A stretch of 64,000 nucleotides of DNA, taken from contig NZ_JXTE01000013.1 of assembly GCF_000972385.1 (NCBI RefSeq), forward strand, positions 62,001 through 126,000, in the 5' to 3' direction. How positions within the stretch are numbered: position 1 is the stretch's first letter; each line of letters starts with the position of its first letter. The translations under genes were made by a program, and so were the position numbers. This DNA comes from Streptomyces sp. WM6386 (lineage in GTDB: Bacteria; Actinomycetota; Actinomycetes; Streptomycetales; Streptomycetaceae). Below the pieces are notes generated by a model that made no database searches, had not been told where the DNA came from, and saw only the letters and a list, made by a program, of their open reading frames with translations. This document shows, in pieces, positions 36,086-43,938 of the stretch.

Positions 36086-36805
36086 GTGCCCCAGACCCTC
36101 GGACTCATCGGCAGCGGAATGATCGGCGGCGCCATCGCCCGGATCGCCGTGGCCGCCGGACTGGACGTCGTCCTGAGCAACTCCCGCGGCCCCGAGACCC
36201 TCACCGGCCTCGTCGCCGAACTCGGCGGACAGGCCCGCGCGGCGACGCCCGTCGAGGCCGCCCGCGCCGGAGACCTGGTGGTCGCCGCCCTGCCGCTGAA
36301 GGCCTACCGGCAACTCCCGCCAGACGACCTCGCGGACCGGATCGTCATCGACGCGATGAACTACTTCCCGCAGCGCGACGGGACCGTCTCCGAGCTGGAC
36401 TCCGGCGAGCCGGCCTCCAGCGTGCTGGTGCAGCGGCACCTGCCCGGCGCCCGGGTGGTGAAGGTCTTCTCCACCATCGACTTCCACCACCTGGTCACCC
36501 TCGCCCGCCCCGCCGGCGCCCCCGACCGCAGCGCCCTGCCCGTCGCCGGTGACCACGCCGGGGCCAAGGCCGAGGTGGTCGCGCTCCTCGACACGCTCGG
36601 CTACGACGCGGTGGACATCGGCGGCCTCGCCGGCAGCGGACGGATCAAGCCCGGCAGTCCGGCGTATGTCCAGCCGTACATGGGGGAGCGGCCCGAGGGG
36701 CTGAGTGCGCAGGAGGCGCAGCGGTGGTTCCTCGCGAGCCCCGGCGTGCCGGTTCCGGCCGCCCGGGTGAAGGAACTGGTCGAGGCCGGGAGCGCTGCCG
36801 CATGA
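36086..36805 (+). CDS. F420-dependent NADP reductase-like oxidoreductase
   Basis: Rossmann-fold protein of 239 residues. The N-terminal LGLIGSGMIGGAIARIAVAAG (GSGMIG at 9-14) is the dinucleotide site. VVLSNSRGPETL follows, with an Asn-Ser-Arg set that favours NADP, and the F420-reductase-like segment VIDAMNYFP. The overall length matches Fno/Npd-type enzymes that exchange hydride between NADPH and F420; the coenzyme use is inferred. GTG 36086 follows GGAGG. The stop overlaps the next start (ATGA), so it is coupled to the dienelactone hydrolase and probably controlled by the divergent TetR. Confidence 0.85.
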   Translation: MPQTLGLIGSGMIGGAIARIAVAAGLDVVLSNSRGPETLTGLVAELGGQARAATPVEAARAGDLVVAALPLKAYRQLPPDDLADRIVIDAMNYFPQRDGTVSELDSGEPASSVLVQRHLPGARVVKVFSTIDFHHLVTLARPAGAPDRSALPVAGDHAGAKAEVVALLDTLGYDAVDIGGLAGSGRIKPGSPAYVQPYMGERPEGLSAQEAQRWFLASPGVPVPAARVKELVEAGSAAA

Positions 36806-37545
36806 GCACGATGATCGACATTGCCACGCAGGACGGCACCGCCGACGCCTATCTCGCCCACCCGGACGACGGCGCCCCGCACCCCGCCGTGCTGCTGTAC
36901 ATGGACGCCTTCGGGCTGCGCCCCCACCTCAAGGGCATGGCGGACCGCCTGGCCTCGGCGGGCTACACGGTCCTCGTCCCCAACGTCTTCTACCGCTCCG
37001 GCCGGGCGCCCCTGGTGGAGCTGCCCGACTTCATCAACCCGGCGGAACGCCCGGAGATCATCGCGAGCCTCCGCCCGGCCGCCCTCAGCCTCACCCCCGA
37101 GGGAGCCATGCGGGACGCGGCCGGCTACCTCGACTGGCTCGCCCGGTCCCCGCTGGCCACCGACGGCAAGGTGGGCGTCACCGGCTACTGCATGGGCGCG
37201 GGGCTCGCCCTGCGCACCGCCGGCACCCACCCCGACCGCGTCGCCGCGGCGGCCGGCTTCCACGGCGCGTTCCTCGCCGGCGATGCCCCGGACAGCCCTC
37301 ATCTCCTCGCCGACCGCATCACCGCCGAGCTCTACTTCGGCCACGCCGACCAGGACTCCACCAATCCGGCCGACCAGATAGCCCGCCTCGACAAGACCCT
37401 CACCGCGGCCGGCGTCCGCCACCGCGCCGAGGTCTACCCCGGCGCCCTCCACGGCTTCACCCAGGCCGACACGGCGATGTACAGCGCCGAGGCGACGGAC
37501 CGCCATTGGGCGGCACTGCTGGAGCTCCTGGGTCGCGCGCTCTGA
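36802..37545 (+). CDS. Dienelactone hydrolase family protein
   Basis: Alpha/beta hydrolase of 247 residues. The nucleophile is Cys130 in GVTGYCMGAG, as in dienelactone hydrolases; the acid is Asp183 or Asp185 in FGHADQD and the base His217 in GALHGF. It hydrolyses lactones or esters in the cytoplasm; the true substrate is unknown. ATG 36802 overlaps the reductase stop by four bases. The short spacing suggests a two-step pathway with the reductase, for example clearance of reactive carbonyl or lactone compounds (inference). Confidence 0.9.
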   Translation: MSTMIDIATQDGTADAYLAHPDDGAPHPAVLLYMDAFGLRPHLKGMADRLASAGYTVLVPNVFYRSGRAPLVELPDFINPAERPEIIASLRPAALSLTPEGAMRDAAGYLDWLARSPLATDGKVGVTGYCMGAGLALRTAGTHPDRVAAAAGFHGAFLAGDAPDSPHLLADRITAELYFGHADQDSTNPADQIARLDKTLTAAGVRHRAEVYPGALHGFTQADTAMYSAEATDRHWAALLELLGRAL

Positions 37546-37580
37546 CCCCGCATTGACTGACAGGGCGTGTTGCCCTCGCA

Positions 37581-37605
37581 GAATATATCGGTAGCCGATA
37601 TATTC
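37581..37605. promoter_or_regulatory. Perfect PadR-type operator
   Basis: GAATATATCGG at 37581-37591 is followed by TAG and the exact complement of the first arm at 37595-37605: a 25-base site with 11-base arms, strongly A/T-rich in a G/C-rich genome. It ends seven bases before the PadR start codon. PadR proteins bind just such ATAT-cored palindromes, so autoregulation is the obvious reading. Confidence 0.8.
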
Positions 37606-37611
37606 TGTTCC

Positions 37612-37989
37612 ATGGCATCGAGGAACATGACACAGGCGGCGTTCTTCGTCCTCGCCGCCCTGGCGGACGAGCCCCGGCACGGTTACGGCATCCTGCGCGA
37701 GGTCGAGGAACTCTCCGCCGGGGCGGTGCAGATGCGGGTCGGCACGCTGTACGGCGTGCTGGACCGGCTCACCGCGGACGCTCTGATCGTGCTGGACCGC
37801 GAGGAGGTCCACGACGGCCGGCTCCGGCGCTACTACCGCCTCACGGACGAGGGCATGCGGGCCCTCGGCGCCGAGGCGGAGCGGATGGCCGCGGGCGCCA
37901 GCGCCGCCAAGCAGCGGATCGCCGAGGGCCGCAAGGCCACCGGCACCCCGCCCGTCACCGGACCGGGACTCGCGGGAGGCCTCGCATGA
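37612..37989 (+). CDS. PadR-family transcriptional regulator
   Basis: Winged-helix regulator of about 125 residues. MTQAAFFVLAALADEPRHGYGILREVEEL and the wing region VRVGTLYGVLDRLTAD...GRLRRYYRLTDEG are typical PadR. The C-terminal helix for dimerisation is short. Start ATG 37612 (MASRNMTQ) or ATG 37627; the palindrome leaves little room for a ribosome site, so translation from a leaderless message is possible. The stop overlaps the start of the membrane protein gene (ATGA), so both form an operon autoregulated through the palindrome. Confidence 0.93.
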   Translation: MASRNMTQAAFFVLAALADEPRHGYGILREVEELSAGAVQMRVGTLYGVLDRLTADALIVLDREEVHDGRLRRYYRLTDEGMRALGAEAERMAAGASAAKQRIAEGRKATGTPPVTGPGLAGGLA

Positions 37990-38990
37990 CGACCCTGCTC
38001 GAAGCGCGCTACCGCACCGTGCTGCGCCTCCTCCCCGCCTACTACCGCAGGGATCGGGAGGAGGAGATGGTCGAGGTCTATCTGTGGGACGTCGACCGCG
38101 ACACCCAGGACCAGAGCAGGCCCACGCTCGGGGAGGTGGCCAGCATCGCCGCGCTCGCCGTGCGCAGCAGACTGGCCACCGTCGGCGCGCCCCGGCGCTA
38201 CGCCCTGCTCGGCTCGGCCGTCCGGCACTTCGCGCTGTACGCCGTACTGCTCCAGGCGGCCGCTGTCGTCTCCGACGAGATCCTGCGGGTGACCTGGTCG
38301 GCCACCCGCGGCGCGCGTGAATGGGACATGTTCCTGACGGGCTTCGCCGGTCGCGGCCCGATGGAGAGCGTCGCCGCCATCGCCGGCTGGGTGCTGCCGT
38401 TGCAGTGGACGGTCGGGTTCTTCGCCCTCGTCCACGACCGCCGGCGCCTCGCCCGGGCCGCCGTGCTGCTGGCCGCGCTGCCCTCGCTGTGGCCGCTGAT
38501 CGCGCCGCTGGTGAGCGACTGGTCGGCGTCCGACCCGTGGTTCGCCACCGCCAACGCGCTGTTCGCCTGGCTGCCGGCCCTCGCCGTGTGCGCCGCGTAC
38601 CACCGCGACGCCCCGCAGGCCGCGCTGCCCGGCGATGCCCCCGGCCTCGCCTTCCTGGCCTGCTGCGTCGTCACGGGCGCCTCCGTCGCTGTCCTGCCCG
38701 CCATGGCCGACATCGCCTGGGCGCCCGCGACCTGCTTCGTGCTCGCCGTCCTGGGCTGGCTGCTGCTGGGTTCCCGCCGCGCGGAACCGGGCGCCGGAAG
38801 CAGTGCCCTGGCCCTGGCCGTACTGGGCCTGCTGATCCTCGTGGTGCGGGTGGCGGCACTGTTTCCGTGGCTCGGTTTCCCCCTGCCCGCCGTGTTCGTC
38901 GTCGGGGCGGTCGCCCAGGCGGCCGCGCTCACGCTGCTGGTCGTGGTGCTGGGGGTGGTGGCCAGGCGCGACCTCAGCTGTGGAACTTGA
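37986..38990 (+). CDS. Polytopic membrane protein of a PadR operon
   Basis: A 334-residue membrane protein. The N-terminal ~65 residues (RYRTVLRLLPAYYRRDREEEMVEVYLWD) match the cytoplasmic part seen in many actinobacterial PadR-partner membrane proteins, which resembles the start of a permease-like DUF1700 domain. About eight hydrophobic segments follow. It overlaps padR by four bases and the convergent lamin-tail gene by 17. PadR partners are often transporters or envelope-stress proteins; no function can be fixed. Confidence 0.8.
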   Translation: MTTLLEARYRTVLRLLPAYYRRDREEEMVEVYLWDVDRDTQDQSRPTLGEVASIAALAVRSRLATVGAPRRYALLGSAVRHFALYAVLLQAAAVVSDEILRVTWSATRGAREWDMFLTGFAGRGPMESVAAIAGWVLPLQWTVGFFALVHDRRRLARAAVLLAALPSLWPLIAPLVSDWSASDPWFATANALFAWLPALAVCAAYHRDAPQAALPGDAPGLAFLACCVVTGASVAVLPAMADIAWAPATCFVLAVLGWLLLGSRRAEPGAGSSALALAVLGLLILVVRVAALFPWLGFPLPAVFVVGAVAQAAALTLLVVVLGVVARRDLSCGT

Positions 38991-39468
38991 TGTAACCGTT
39001 CCGGTCCGGGTCGGAGCCGCTCTTCGTGTAGGAGTGCACGTCGGCCCGGCTGCCGGAGGGCTTGTACACGTAGATCGTGTCCTTGTCGTTGTTCCACATG
39101 AAGTTGCAGTTGTCGCGGTAGGCGACGTTCTTCGCGTCGGAGTCCGTGCCGTGGCCGCCACGGAGCTTCACGTAGTCACCGGGCTGGAGGTAGTGGTTCG
39201 CCGGGAACTCGTAGTAGTTCCCGGCCGCGTCCTCGACGGCGTAACCCTTGAGGTTCACGGTCTTGGTCGAGGAGTAGTTCTTGATGGTCAGGTACTCCTC
39301 GTCGGTGTTCCCGGTGGCGCAGTTGTTGGAGTCGCTGCCGGGCGCGTCGTACTGGACGCCGCGGATCTTCAGCGCGGACGTGTACTCGGCGGCCTGGGCC
39401 GGTACGGCCGTGAGCGCGATCAGTGTGCCCGCGGCGGCGGCGGTCGTGGCGGCAAGGCGTATACGCAT
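38974..39468 (-). CDS. Secreted lamin-tail-domain protein
   Basis: A 164-residue exported protein. The Sec signal peptide is clear: MRIRLAATTAAAAGTLIALT, with cleavage after AQA (about residue 26). The mature part is an LTD fold (lamin tail): IRGVQYDAPGSDSNN, YLTIKNYSS, LKGYAVEDAAGN, YLQPGDYVKLRGG, all characteristic. There are two Cys that may form a disulfide (NNCATG, RDNCNF). LTD domains mediate cell-surface or nuclease-associated binding in bacteria. It overlaps the end of the convergent PadR-operon membrane gene. Confidence 0.9.
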   Translation of the reverse strand: MRIRLAATTAAAAGTLIALTAVPAQAAEYTSALKIRGVQYDAPGSDSNNCATGNTDEEYLTIKNYSSTKTVNLKGYAVEDAAGNYYEFPANHYLQPGDYVKLRGGHGTDSDAKNVAYRDNCNFMWNNDKDTIYVYKPSGSRADVHSYTKSGSDPDRNGYIKFHS

Positions 39469-39562
39469 GACAAGGCCCCCCTTGTGAAGGTTCAGTGAAG
39501 AAGAACCTGGAGCGTATACAGCCTTGCTGCGCGATCACGGCGGATTCTCCGAAACGTGACCT

Positions 39563-40528
39563 TCAGTGCGGATACGCGCGTGGCGGCCGCTGTCGTGGCA
39601 GTTCGTCACGGAACTCCGCGATGACGGAGCTGATCTGGCGCATCAGTGCGGTGTTCTCGAGCCGGTCGAGGTAGAGGTTGCGGCCGGCGAGGGCGGTGGC
39701 GTCCACACAGAAGTACAGGGCCATGAGCGGATTGATGAACAGCTCGCTGTCGCGGGTCCGTTCGGTGAAGCGGACGTCTCCGAAGTCGCCGCGCACGGCG
39801 GCGGCGACGGAGCCGTTGACGATGCTCGGATACTCCGGGGTGCACTCCTGGGCATGGGCCACCGCGTCGAGGTAGAGGGCCCCTTCGCGGCTTTCGTGCG
39901 GCAGCGAGAACGCGCCGAGGTAGCCGCCCTCGCGGTCCAGCGCGGCCAGGTTCTCCAGGACCAGGCTGTGGTTGACACCGTGGTAGGAGTCCACCCCGAA
40001 CCCGAGGCACGCCACCAGGCGTTCGGGTATCTCCTCCAGCCCCGCCACCGCGGCCAGGCTCGCCATGTCCTCCTCCGGGGTGCCGAGCCCGTGCTCGTCG
40101 CCCCGCAGCAGGATGTCGGTCCCGCCGTCCACCAGCACGAGCGCGTCCACCGGGCCCAGGTGGTCGAGGAGAGCGCGATAGGCGGCCCGCAGCGGTTGCA
40201 CGCCGGAGCGCGGGAATGCGTACACCGTCGCGGGCAGGCCCTGGCGGTCCAGCCACTGGGCGAGGGAGCGTTCGGGGAAGTAGTCGCCGCGGGCGGCGGT
40301 GTCGGGGCGCACGGCCGCGACGTCCATGTCCAGCCACGCGTCCGCGTCGAGGCCGTAGAGATCCGCGAACGACAGATTGGCCAGATGTACTTCCTTCCCG
40401 GCCGACCTCAGCGCGAGGGCCAGCGGAAGACCGGCATAGATGTCGAAACCGCCGCCCGCACCGGCGATGAGCACCCGTCGCGCGGTACGAAGTCGGGTGA
40501 AGAGGGCAGGCTCATGGAGGGAGAACAC
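39563..40528 (-). CDS. DUF1152 domain protein
   Basis: A 321-residue soluble protein. A glycine-rich loop, VLIAGAGGGFDIYAGLPLALAL, near residues 19-40 starts an alpha/beta nucleotide-binding-like fold; VLVDGGTDILLRGDEHGLGTP near 130-150 is the second conserved motif. DUF1152 is widespread but uncharacterised. GTG 40528 is the first start. Divergent from a GNAT gene, with a perfect CebR-type box between them. Function unknown. Confidence 0.88.
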   Translation of the reverse strand: MFSLHEPALFTRLRTARRVLIAGAGGGFDIYAGLPLALALRSAGKEVHLANLSFADLYGLDADAWLDMDVAAVRPDTAARGDYFPERSLAQWLDRQGLPATVYAFPRSGVQPLRAAYRALLDHLGPVDALVLVDGGTDILLRGDEHGLGTPEEDMASLAAVAGLEEIPERLVACLGFGVDSYHGVNHSLVLENLAALDREGGYLGAFSLPHESREGALYLDAVAHAQECTPEYPSIVNGSVAAAVRGDFGDVRFTERTRDSELFINPLMALYFCVDATALAGRNLYLDRLENTALMRQISSVIAEFRDELPRQRPPRAYPH

Positions 40529-40567
40529 CGCAGGACGCTAACAGGTGATCTTCCGCCCACGGGGTTG

Positions 40568-40581
40568 TGGGAGCGCTCCCA
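40568..40581. promoter_or_regulatory. Perfect CebR-type operator (LacI family)
   Basis: TGGGAGCGCTCCCA is a perfect 14-bp palindrome identical to the CebR box described for Streptomyces cellulose/cellobiose genes (established knowledge). It lies between the divergent DUF1152 (start 40528) and GNAT (start 40600) genes. No CebR, cellobiose transporter or glucosidase gene is in the window. A related LacI-family repressor could use the same site. Confidence 0.7.
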
Positions 40582-40599
40582 ACTATGCAGGATGCTGCG

Positions 40600-41235
40600 A
40601 TGACTTCGCCAGCCGTGATCCGCGCGTACCGTCCCGAGGACCGAGCCGCCCTTGAGGACATCTGCATCCGCACCGCACACAACGGCCTGGACAGCCGCCC
40701 TGTGTACGAGGACCCCGGAATCCTTCCGGTCATCTTCGCGACTCCCTACGCGGAACTGGAACCGGACCTCGTGTTCGTGCTGGACGACGGGCGCGGGCGG
40801 GCGGTCGGCTACATCCTCGGCACCGCCGACACCCCTCGCTTCGCCGACGACTTCCGAAAGAAGTGGCTCCCTCTGGTCGCCGACCGTTACCCGGAACCCA
40901 GCGGCCCGCCCGCAACCCCCGACGAGGCGATGATCCCGCTGTTGCACCACCCCGAGCGCATGATCGTCCCCGAACTCGCCGCCTACCCCGCCCACTTGCA
41001 CATCGACCTGCTCCCCGAGTGGCAGGGTCACGGTCACGGCCGAGAGCTGATGCGGACGTTCCTGCGGGCCCTGCGGGACCGAGGGGTGCCGGCCGTGCAT
41101 CTGGTGATGGCGACGGCCAACGTCCCGGCCCGCGCCTTCTACGACCGCCTCGGCTTCCATGAGATCGACGTCCCGGACCTGGGCGGCCCGGTCGCCTGCC
41201 TCGGGCGTACGACGGGAGAACTCGACCGTCTCTAG
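40600..41235 (+). CDS. GNAT family N-acetyltransferase
   Basis: Acetyl-CoA-dependent transferase of 211 residues. The acetyl-CoA site is LPEWQGHGHGRELMRTFLRAL near 148-168, with the Q-x-x-G-x-G/A pattern. The C-terminal NVPARAFYDRLGFHEI is also typical. The N-terminal half has the DLVFVLDDGRGRAVGYILG strand pair. The fold resembles the acetyltransferase part of bacterial OGA-like proteins. ATG 40600 has AGGA seven bases upstream. The CebR-type box is just upstream. Substrate unknown. Confidence 0.9.
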   Translation: MTSPAVIRAYRPEDRAALEDICIRTAHNGLDSRPVYEDPGILPVIFATPYAELEPDLVFVLDDGRGRAVGYILGTADTPRFADDFRKKWLPLVADRYPEPSGPPATPDEAMIPLLHHPERMIVPELAAYPAHLHIDLLPEWQGHGHGRELMRTFLRALRDRGVPAVHLVMATANVPARAFYDRLGFHEIDVPDLGGPVACLGRTTGELDRL

Positions 41236-41304
41236 GGGGCATTGAAGTACGATGACTGTCGAACTACGATCATCATCGAACTTCAGGCTTCAGGGGGATA
41301 CGTC

Positions 41305-42300
41305 ATGACCAGGACCGTGCGGTTCCATGAGCTCGGCGGGCCCGAGGTACTGCGGCTGGAGGACGTGCCGGTCGGCGAACCCGGCGCCGGCGAGCTGCTG
41401 ATCCGCGTGGACGCCATCGGTCTCAACCGGGCCGAGGTGCTGTTCCGCAGCGGCCGGTACATCGAACCCGCCCGGCTCCCGGCCCGGCTCGGCATCGAGG
41501 CCGCGGGCATCGTCGAGGCGGTCGGCGCGGACGTGACGGGGTTCGCGATCGGCCAACAGGTCAGCGTGGTGCCGGCGTTCTCCATGAACGACCACGGGGT
41601 CTACGCCGAGCGCGCCGTCGTCCCCGCCAGGGCGGTGCTCCGGCGCCCCGAAGGGCTCGACGCCGTCGCCGGAGCCGCGGTGTGGATGCCGTACATGACG
41701 GCCTACGGCGCGCTGGTCGAGGTCGGCGGGATGCGGGCCGGGGACACCGTCGTCCTGACGGCCGCGTCCAGCAGCGTGGGCCTGGCCGCCATCCAGGTCG
41801 CCCGCAGCGTCGGCGCGGTCCCCGTCGCCACCACCCGCACCCGTGCCAAGAGGGAGGCGCTGCTGAAGGCGGGCGCGGCCGAGGTGATCGTGACCGCGGA
41901 GGAGGATGTCGTCGGCCGGGTCATGGAGCTGACGGCGGGGCGCGGCGCCGAGTTCGTCTTCGACGCCGTCGCCGGTCCGGGCGTGGTGGACCTGGCCCGG
42001 GTGGTCGCCCCCGGCGGCACGCTGTTCCTGTACGGCGCCCTGAGCGGTCTGCCCACGCCGTACCCCGGGTTCGACCTCGGCATGCCCGCGCTGAACATGC
42101 GCAGCTACACCCTCCCCGAGACGACGCGGGACCCCGAACGGCTGCGCCGCGCCGAGGCGTTCGTCACCGCCGGTCTGAGCACGGGTGTCCTCGTACCCGT
42201 CGTGGACCGCGTCTTCGCTCTGGAAGAGATCGCCGAGGCGCACCGGTACATGGAGGCGGGCTCGCAGGTCGGGAAGATCGTCGTCACCGTCGAGCACTGA
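41305..42300 (+). CDS. Zinc-independent quinone oxidoreductase-type dehydrogenase
   Basis: Medium-chain dehydrogenase/reductase of 331 residues, NADPH-dependent. RFHELGGPEVLRLEDVPVGEPG at the start, GIEAAGIVEAVG, AGDTVVLTAASSSVGLAAIQVARSVGA (coenzyme loop near 145) and AGAAEVIVTAEED are typical of quinone oxidoreductases. The zinc ligands of alcohol dehydrogenases are not seen. ATG 41305 with CAGGGGGA upstream is preferred to ATG 41242. The upstream region has an inverted repeat CGATGA...TCATCG near 41253-41280. A perfect hairpin follows the stop. Confidence 0.9.
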   Translation: MTRTVRFHELGGPEVLRLEDVPVGEPGAGELLIRVDAIGLNRAEVLFRSGRYIEPARLPARLGIEAAGIVEAVGADVTGFAIGQQVSVVPAFSMNDHGVYAERAVVPARAVLRRPEGLDAVAGAAVWMPYMTAYGALVEVGGMRAGDTVVLTAASSSVGLAAIQVARSVGAVPVATTRTRAKREALLKAGAAEVIVTAEEDVVGRVMELTAGRGAEFVFDAVAGPGVVDLARVVAPGGTLFLYGALSGLPTPYPGFDLGMPALNMRSYTLPETTRDPERLRRAEAFVTAGLSTGVLVPVVDRVFALEEIAEAHRYMEAGSQVGKIVVTVEH

Positions 42301-42307
42301 AACGCGG

Positions 42308-42340
42308 GACGGGGCCGGGGAACGAATCCCCGGCCCCGTC
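42308..42340. terminator. Bidirectional terminator hairpin
   Basis: GACGGGGCCGGGG at 42308-42320 pairs perfectly with 42328-42340 around a seven-base loop. It lies between convergent genes (oxidoreductase ending 42300 and ferredoxin reductase ending 42362), so it can stop transcription from both sides. There is no T run. Confidence 0.75.
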
Positions 42341-42361
42341 ACGTCGTACGGAACAACTCGC

Positions 42362-43726
42362 TTACGCGCCGCTCGCCTTGAGCATGTCCTCACGCTCGAC
42401 GAGCTTCACGCGCTCGCGGCCCTGCGGCTCGCCCAGCGCCTTCTCGGCGGCGTCCAGCTTGTACCAGCCCTCCCAGGTGGTGACGCGGAGCTCGCGCTCG
42501 GCGAGGAACGCCTCCACGGCCTCCGGCTCGGGAGAGGTCGGCGTCTGCAGACGGTCGTTCGCGAAGTCGTCCAGCAGGTTCGCCACGGTCTCGTTGGCGT
42601 CGCCCTTGGTGTGGCCGATGAGGCCCACCGGACCGCGCCGGATCCAGCCGGTGACGTACACGGACTGAAGGTGCGCGCCGCTCTCCTGGATCACACGGCC
42701 GCCCTCGTCCGGGACGGTGCCCGAGCCGATGTCCCAGGGCAGCTTGGGGAGCTTGTCGGAGAGGTAACCGACCGCGCGGTAGACCGCGTTGACGTCCCAG
42801 TCGGTGAACTGCCCGGTGCCCTTGACGTTGCCGGTGCCGTCCAGCTCGGTGCGCTCGGTGCGCAGACCGACGACCTGGCCGTCCTCGCCGAGTATCTCCG
42901 TCGGGGACTCGAAGAAGTGCAGGAAGAGCTTGTGCGGGCGGTCGCCGATGTCGCGGATGGCCCAGTTCTCCATGGTCTTGGCGACCATGTCGACCTGCTT
43001 GTTGCCCCGCCGCTCGGCGATCGAGCCCTCGTCGTAGTCGATGTCCTCGGGGTTGACGATGACCTCGATGTTGGGGGAGTGGTCCAGCTCGCGCAGCTCC
43101 ATCGGGCTGAACTTCGCCTGCGCCGGGCCACGGCGGCCGAAGACGTGGATCTCGACGGCCTTGTTCGCCTTGAGGCCCTCGTAGACGTTCGGCGGGATCT
43201 CGGTCGGCAGCAGCTCGTCCGCCGTCTTGGCGAGGATGCGGGAGATGTCGAGCGCCACGTTGCCCACGCCCAGGACGGCGACCTTCTCGGCCTCCAGCGG
43301 CCAGATGCGCGGCACGTCCGGGTGGCCGTCGTACCAGGAGGCGAAGTCGGCGGCGCCGTAGGAGCCGTCGAGCTCGACACCGGGGATCCTCAGCTCGCGG
43401 TCCGCCATGGCGCCGGTCGAGAAGATCACACCGTCGTAGAACGCGCGCAGGTCGTCCAGGTGGAGGTCGGTGCCGTAGTCCACGTTGCCGAAGAGACGCA
43501 CCTGCGGCTTGTCGAGGACCTGGTGGAGGGCCTTGATGATGCCCTTGATGCGGGGGTGGTCGGGCGCGACGCCGTACCGGATCAGCCCGAACGGGGCGGG
43601 CATCCGCTCGAAGATGTCGATGGACACACCGGGCTCGGTGGCCACGTCGGACTTGAGCAGAGCGTCGGCGGCGTAGATGCCGGCCGGGCCGGCGCCGACG
43701 ATGGCTACCCGCAGGGGGCGGGGCAT
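42362..43726 (-). CDS. fprA: FprA-type ferredoxin-NADP reductase
   Basis: FAD- and NADPH-binding enzyme of 454 residues, of the adrenodoxin-reductase type. VAIVGAGPAGIYAADAL (about 8-24) binds FAD; PFGLIRYGVAPDH near 52-64 and VLGVGNVALDISRILAK near 154-170 are the signatures for the isoalloxazine and NADPH sites, and GWIRRGPVGLIGHTKGDA the C-terminal FAD motif. It passes electrons to ferredoxins, for example for P450s. ATG 43726 follows GAAGGGAA. An iron-box-like palindrome lies 50-70 bases upstream, which suggests repression by DmdR/IdeR when iron is sufficient. Confidence 0.95.
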   Translation of the reverse strand: MPRPLRVAIVGAGPAGIYAADALLKSDVATEPGVSIDIFERMPAPFGLIRYGVAPDHPRIKGIIKALHQVLDKPQVRLFGNVDYGTDLHLDDLRAFYDGVIFSTGAMADRELRIPGVELDGSYGAADFASWYDGHPDVPRIWPLEAEKVAVLGVGNVALDISRILAKTADELLPTEIPPNVYEGLKANKAVEIHVFGRRGPAQAKFSPMELRELDHSPNIEVIVNPEDIDYDEGSIAERRGNKQVDMVAKTMENWAIRDIGDRPHKLFLHFFESPTEILGEDGQVVGLRTERTELDGTGNVKGTGQFTDWDVNAVYRAVGYLSDKLPKLPWDIGSGTVPDEGGRVIQESGAHLQSVYVTGWIRRGPVGLIGHTKGDANETVANLLDDFANDRLQTPTSPEPEAVEAFLAERELRVTTWEGWYKLDAAEKALGEPQGRERVKLVEREDMLKASGA

Positions 43727-43768
43727 GATCAGGTTCCCTTCGAGTGGCGACAAGCGATCTCGTCGGGA

Positions 43769-43794
43769 AGCCTAAACTAAGGCAAGCCTAAGCT
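43769..43794. promoter_or_regulatory. Iron-box-like DmdR/IdeR operator
   Basis: AAGCCTAA occurs twice, at 43769-43776 and 43785-43792, and the second forms a near-palindrome CTAAGGCAAGCCTAAG. This resembles the 19-bp actinobacterial iron box TTAGGTTAGGCTAACCTAA (established for DmdR1/IdeR). It is in the upstream region of the ferredoxin reductase gene. Match by eye only. Confidence 0.6.
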
Positions 43795-43938
43795 GGTACG
43801 CGGGTCCGATCTATGAGCTCATAAGGCTACTTTATGACCTGGACGGGCTGTGCGAGCACTCTCTCATGCCGGACGGGAACCCGATCGCGGGCATCGGCCA
43901 ACAGCTGTCGACCATGCCCATGACTTCGAGGGAACCGC

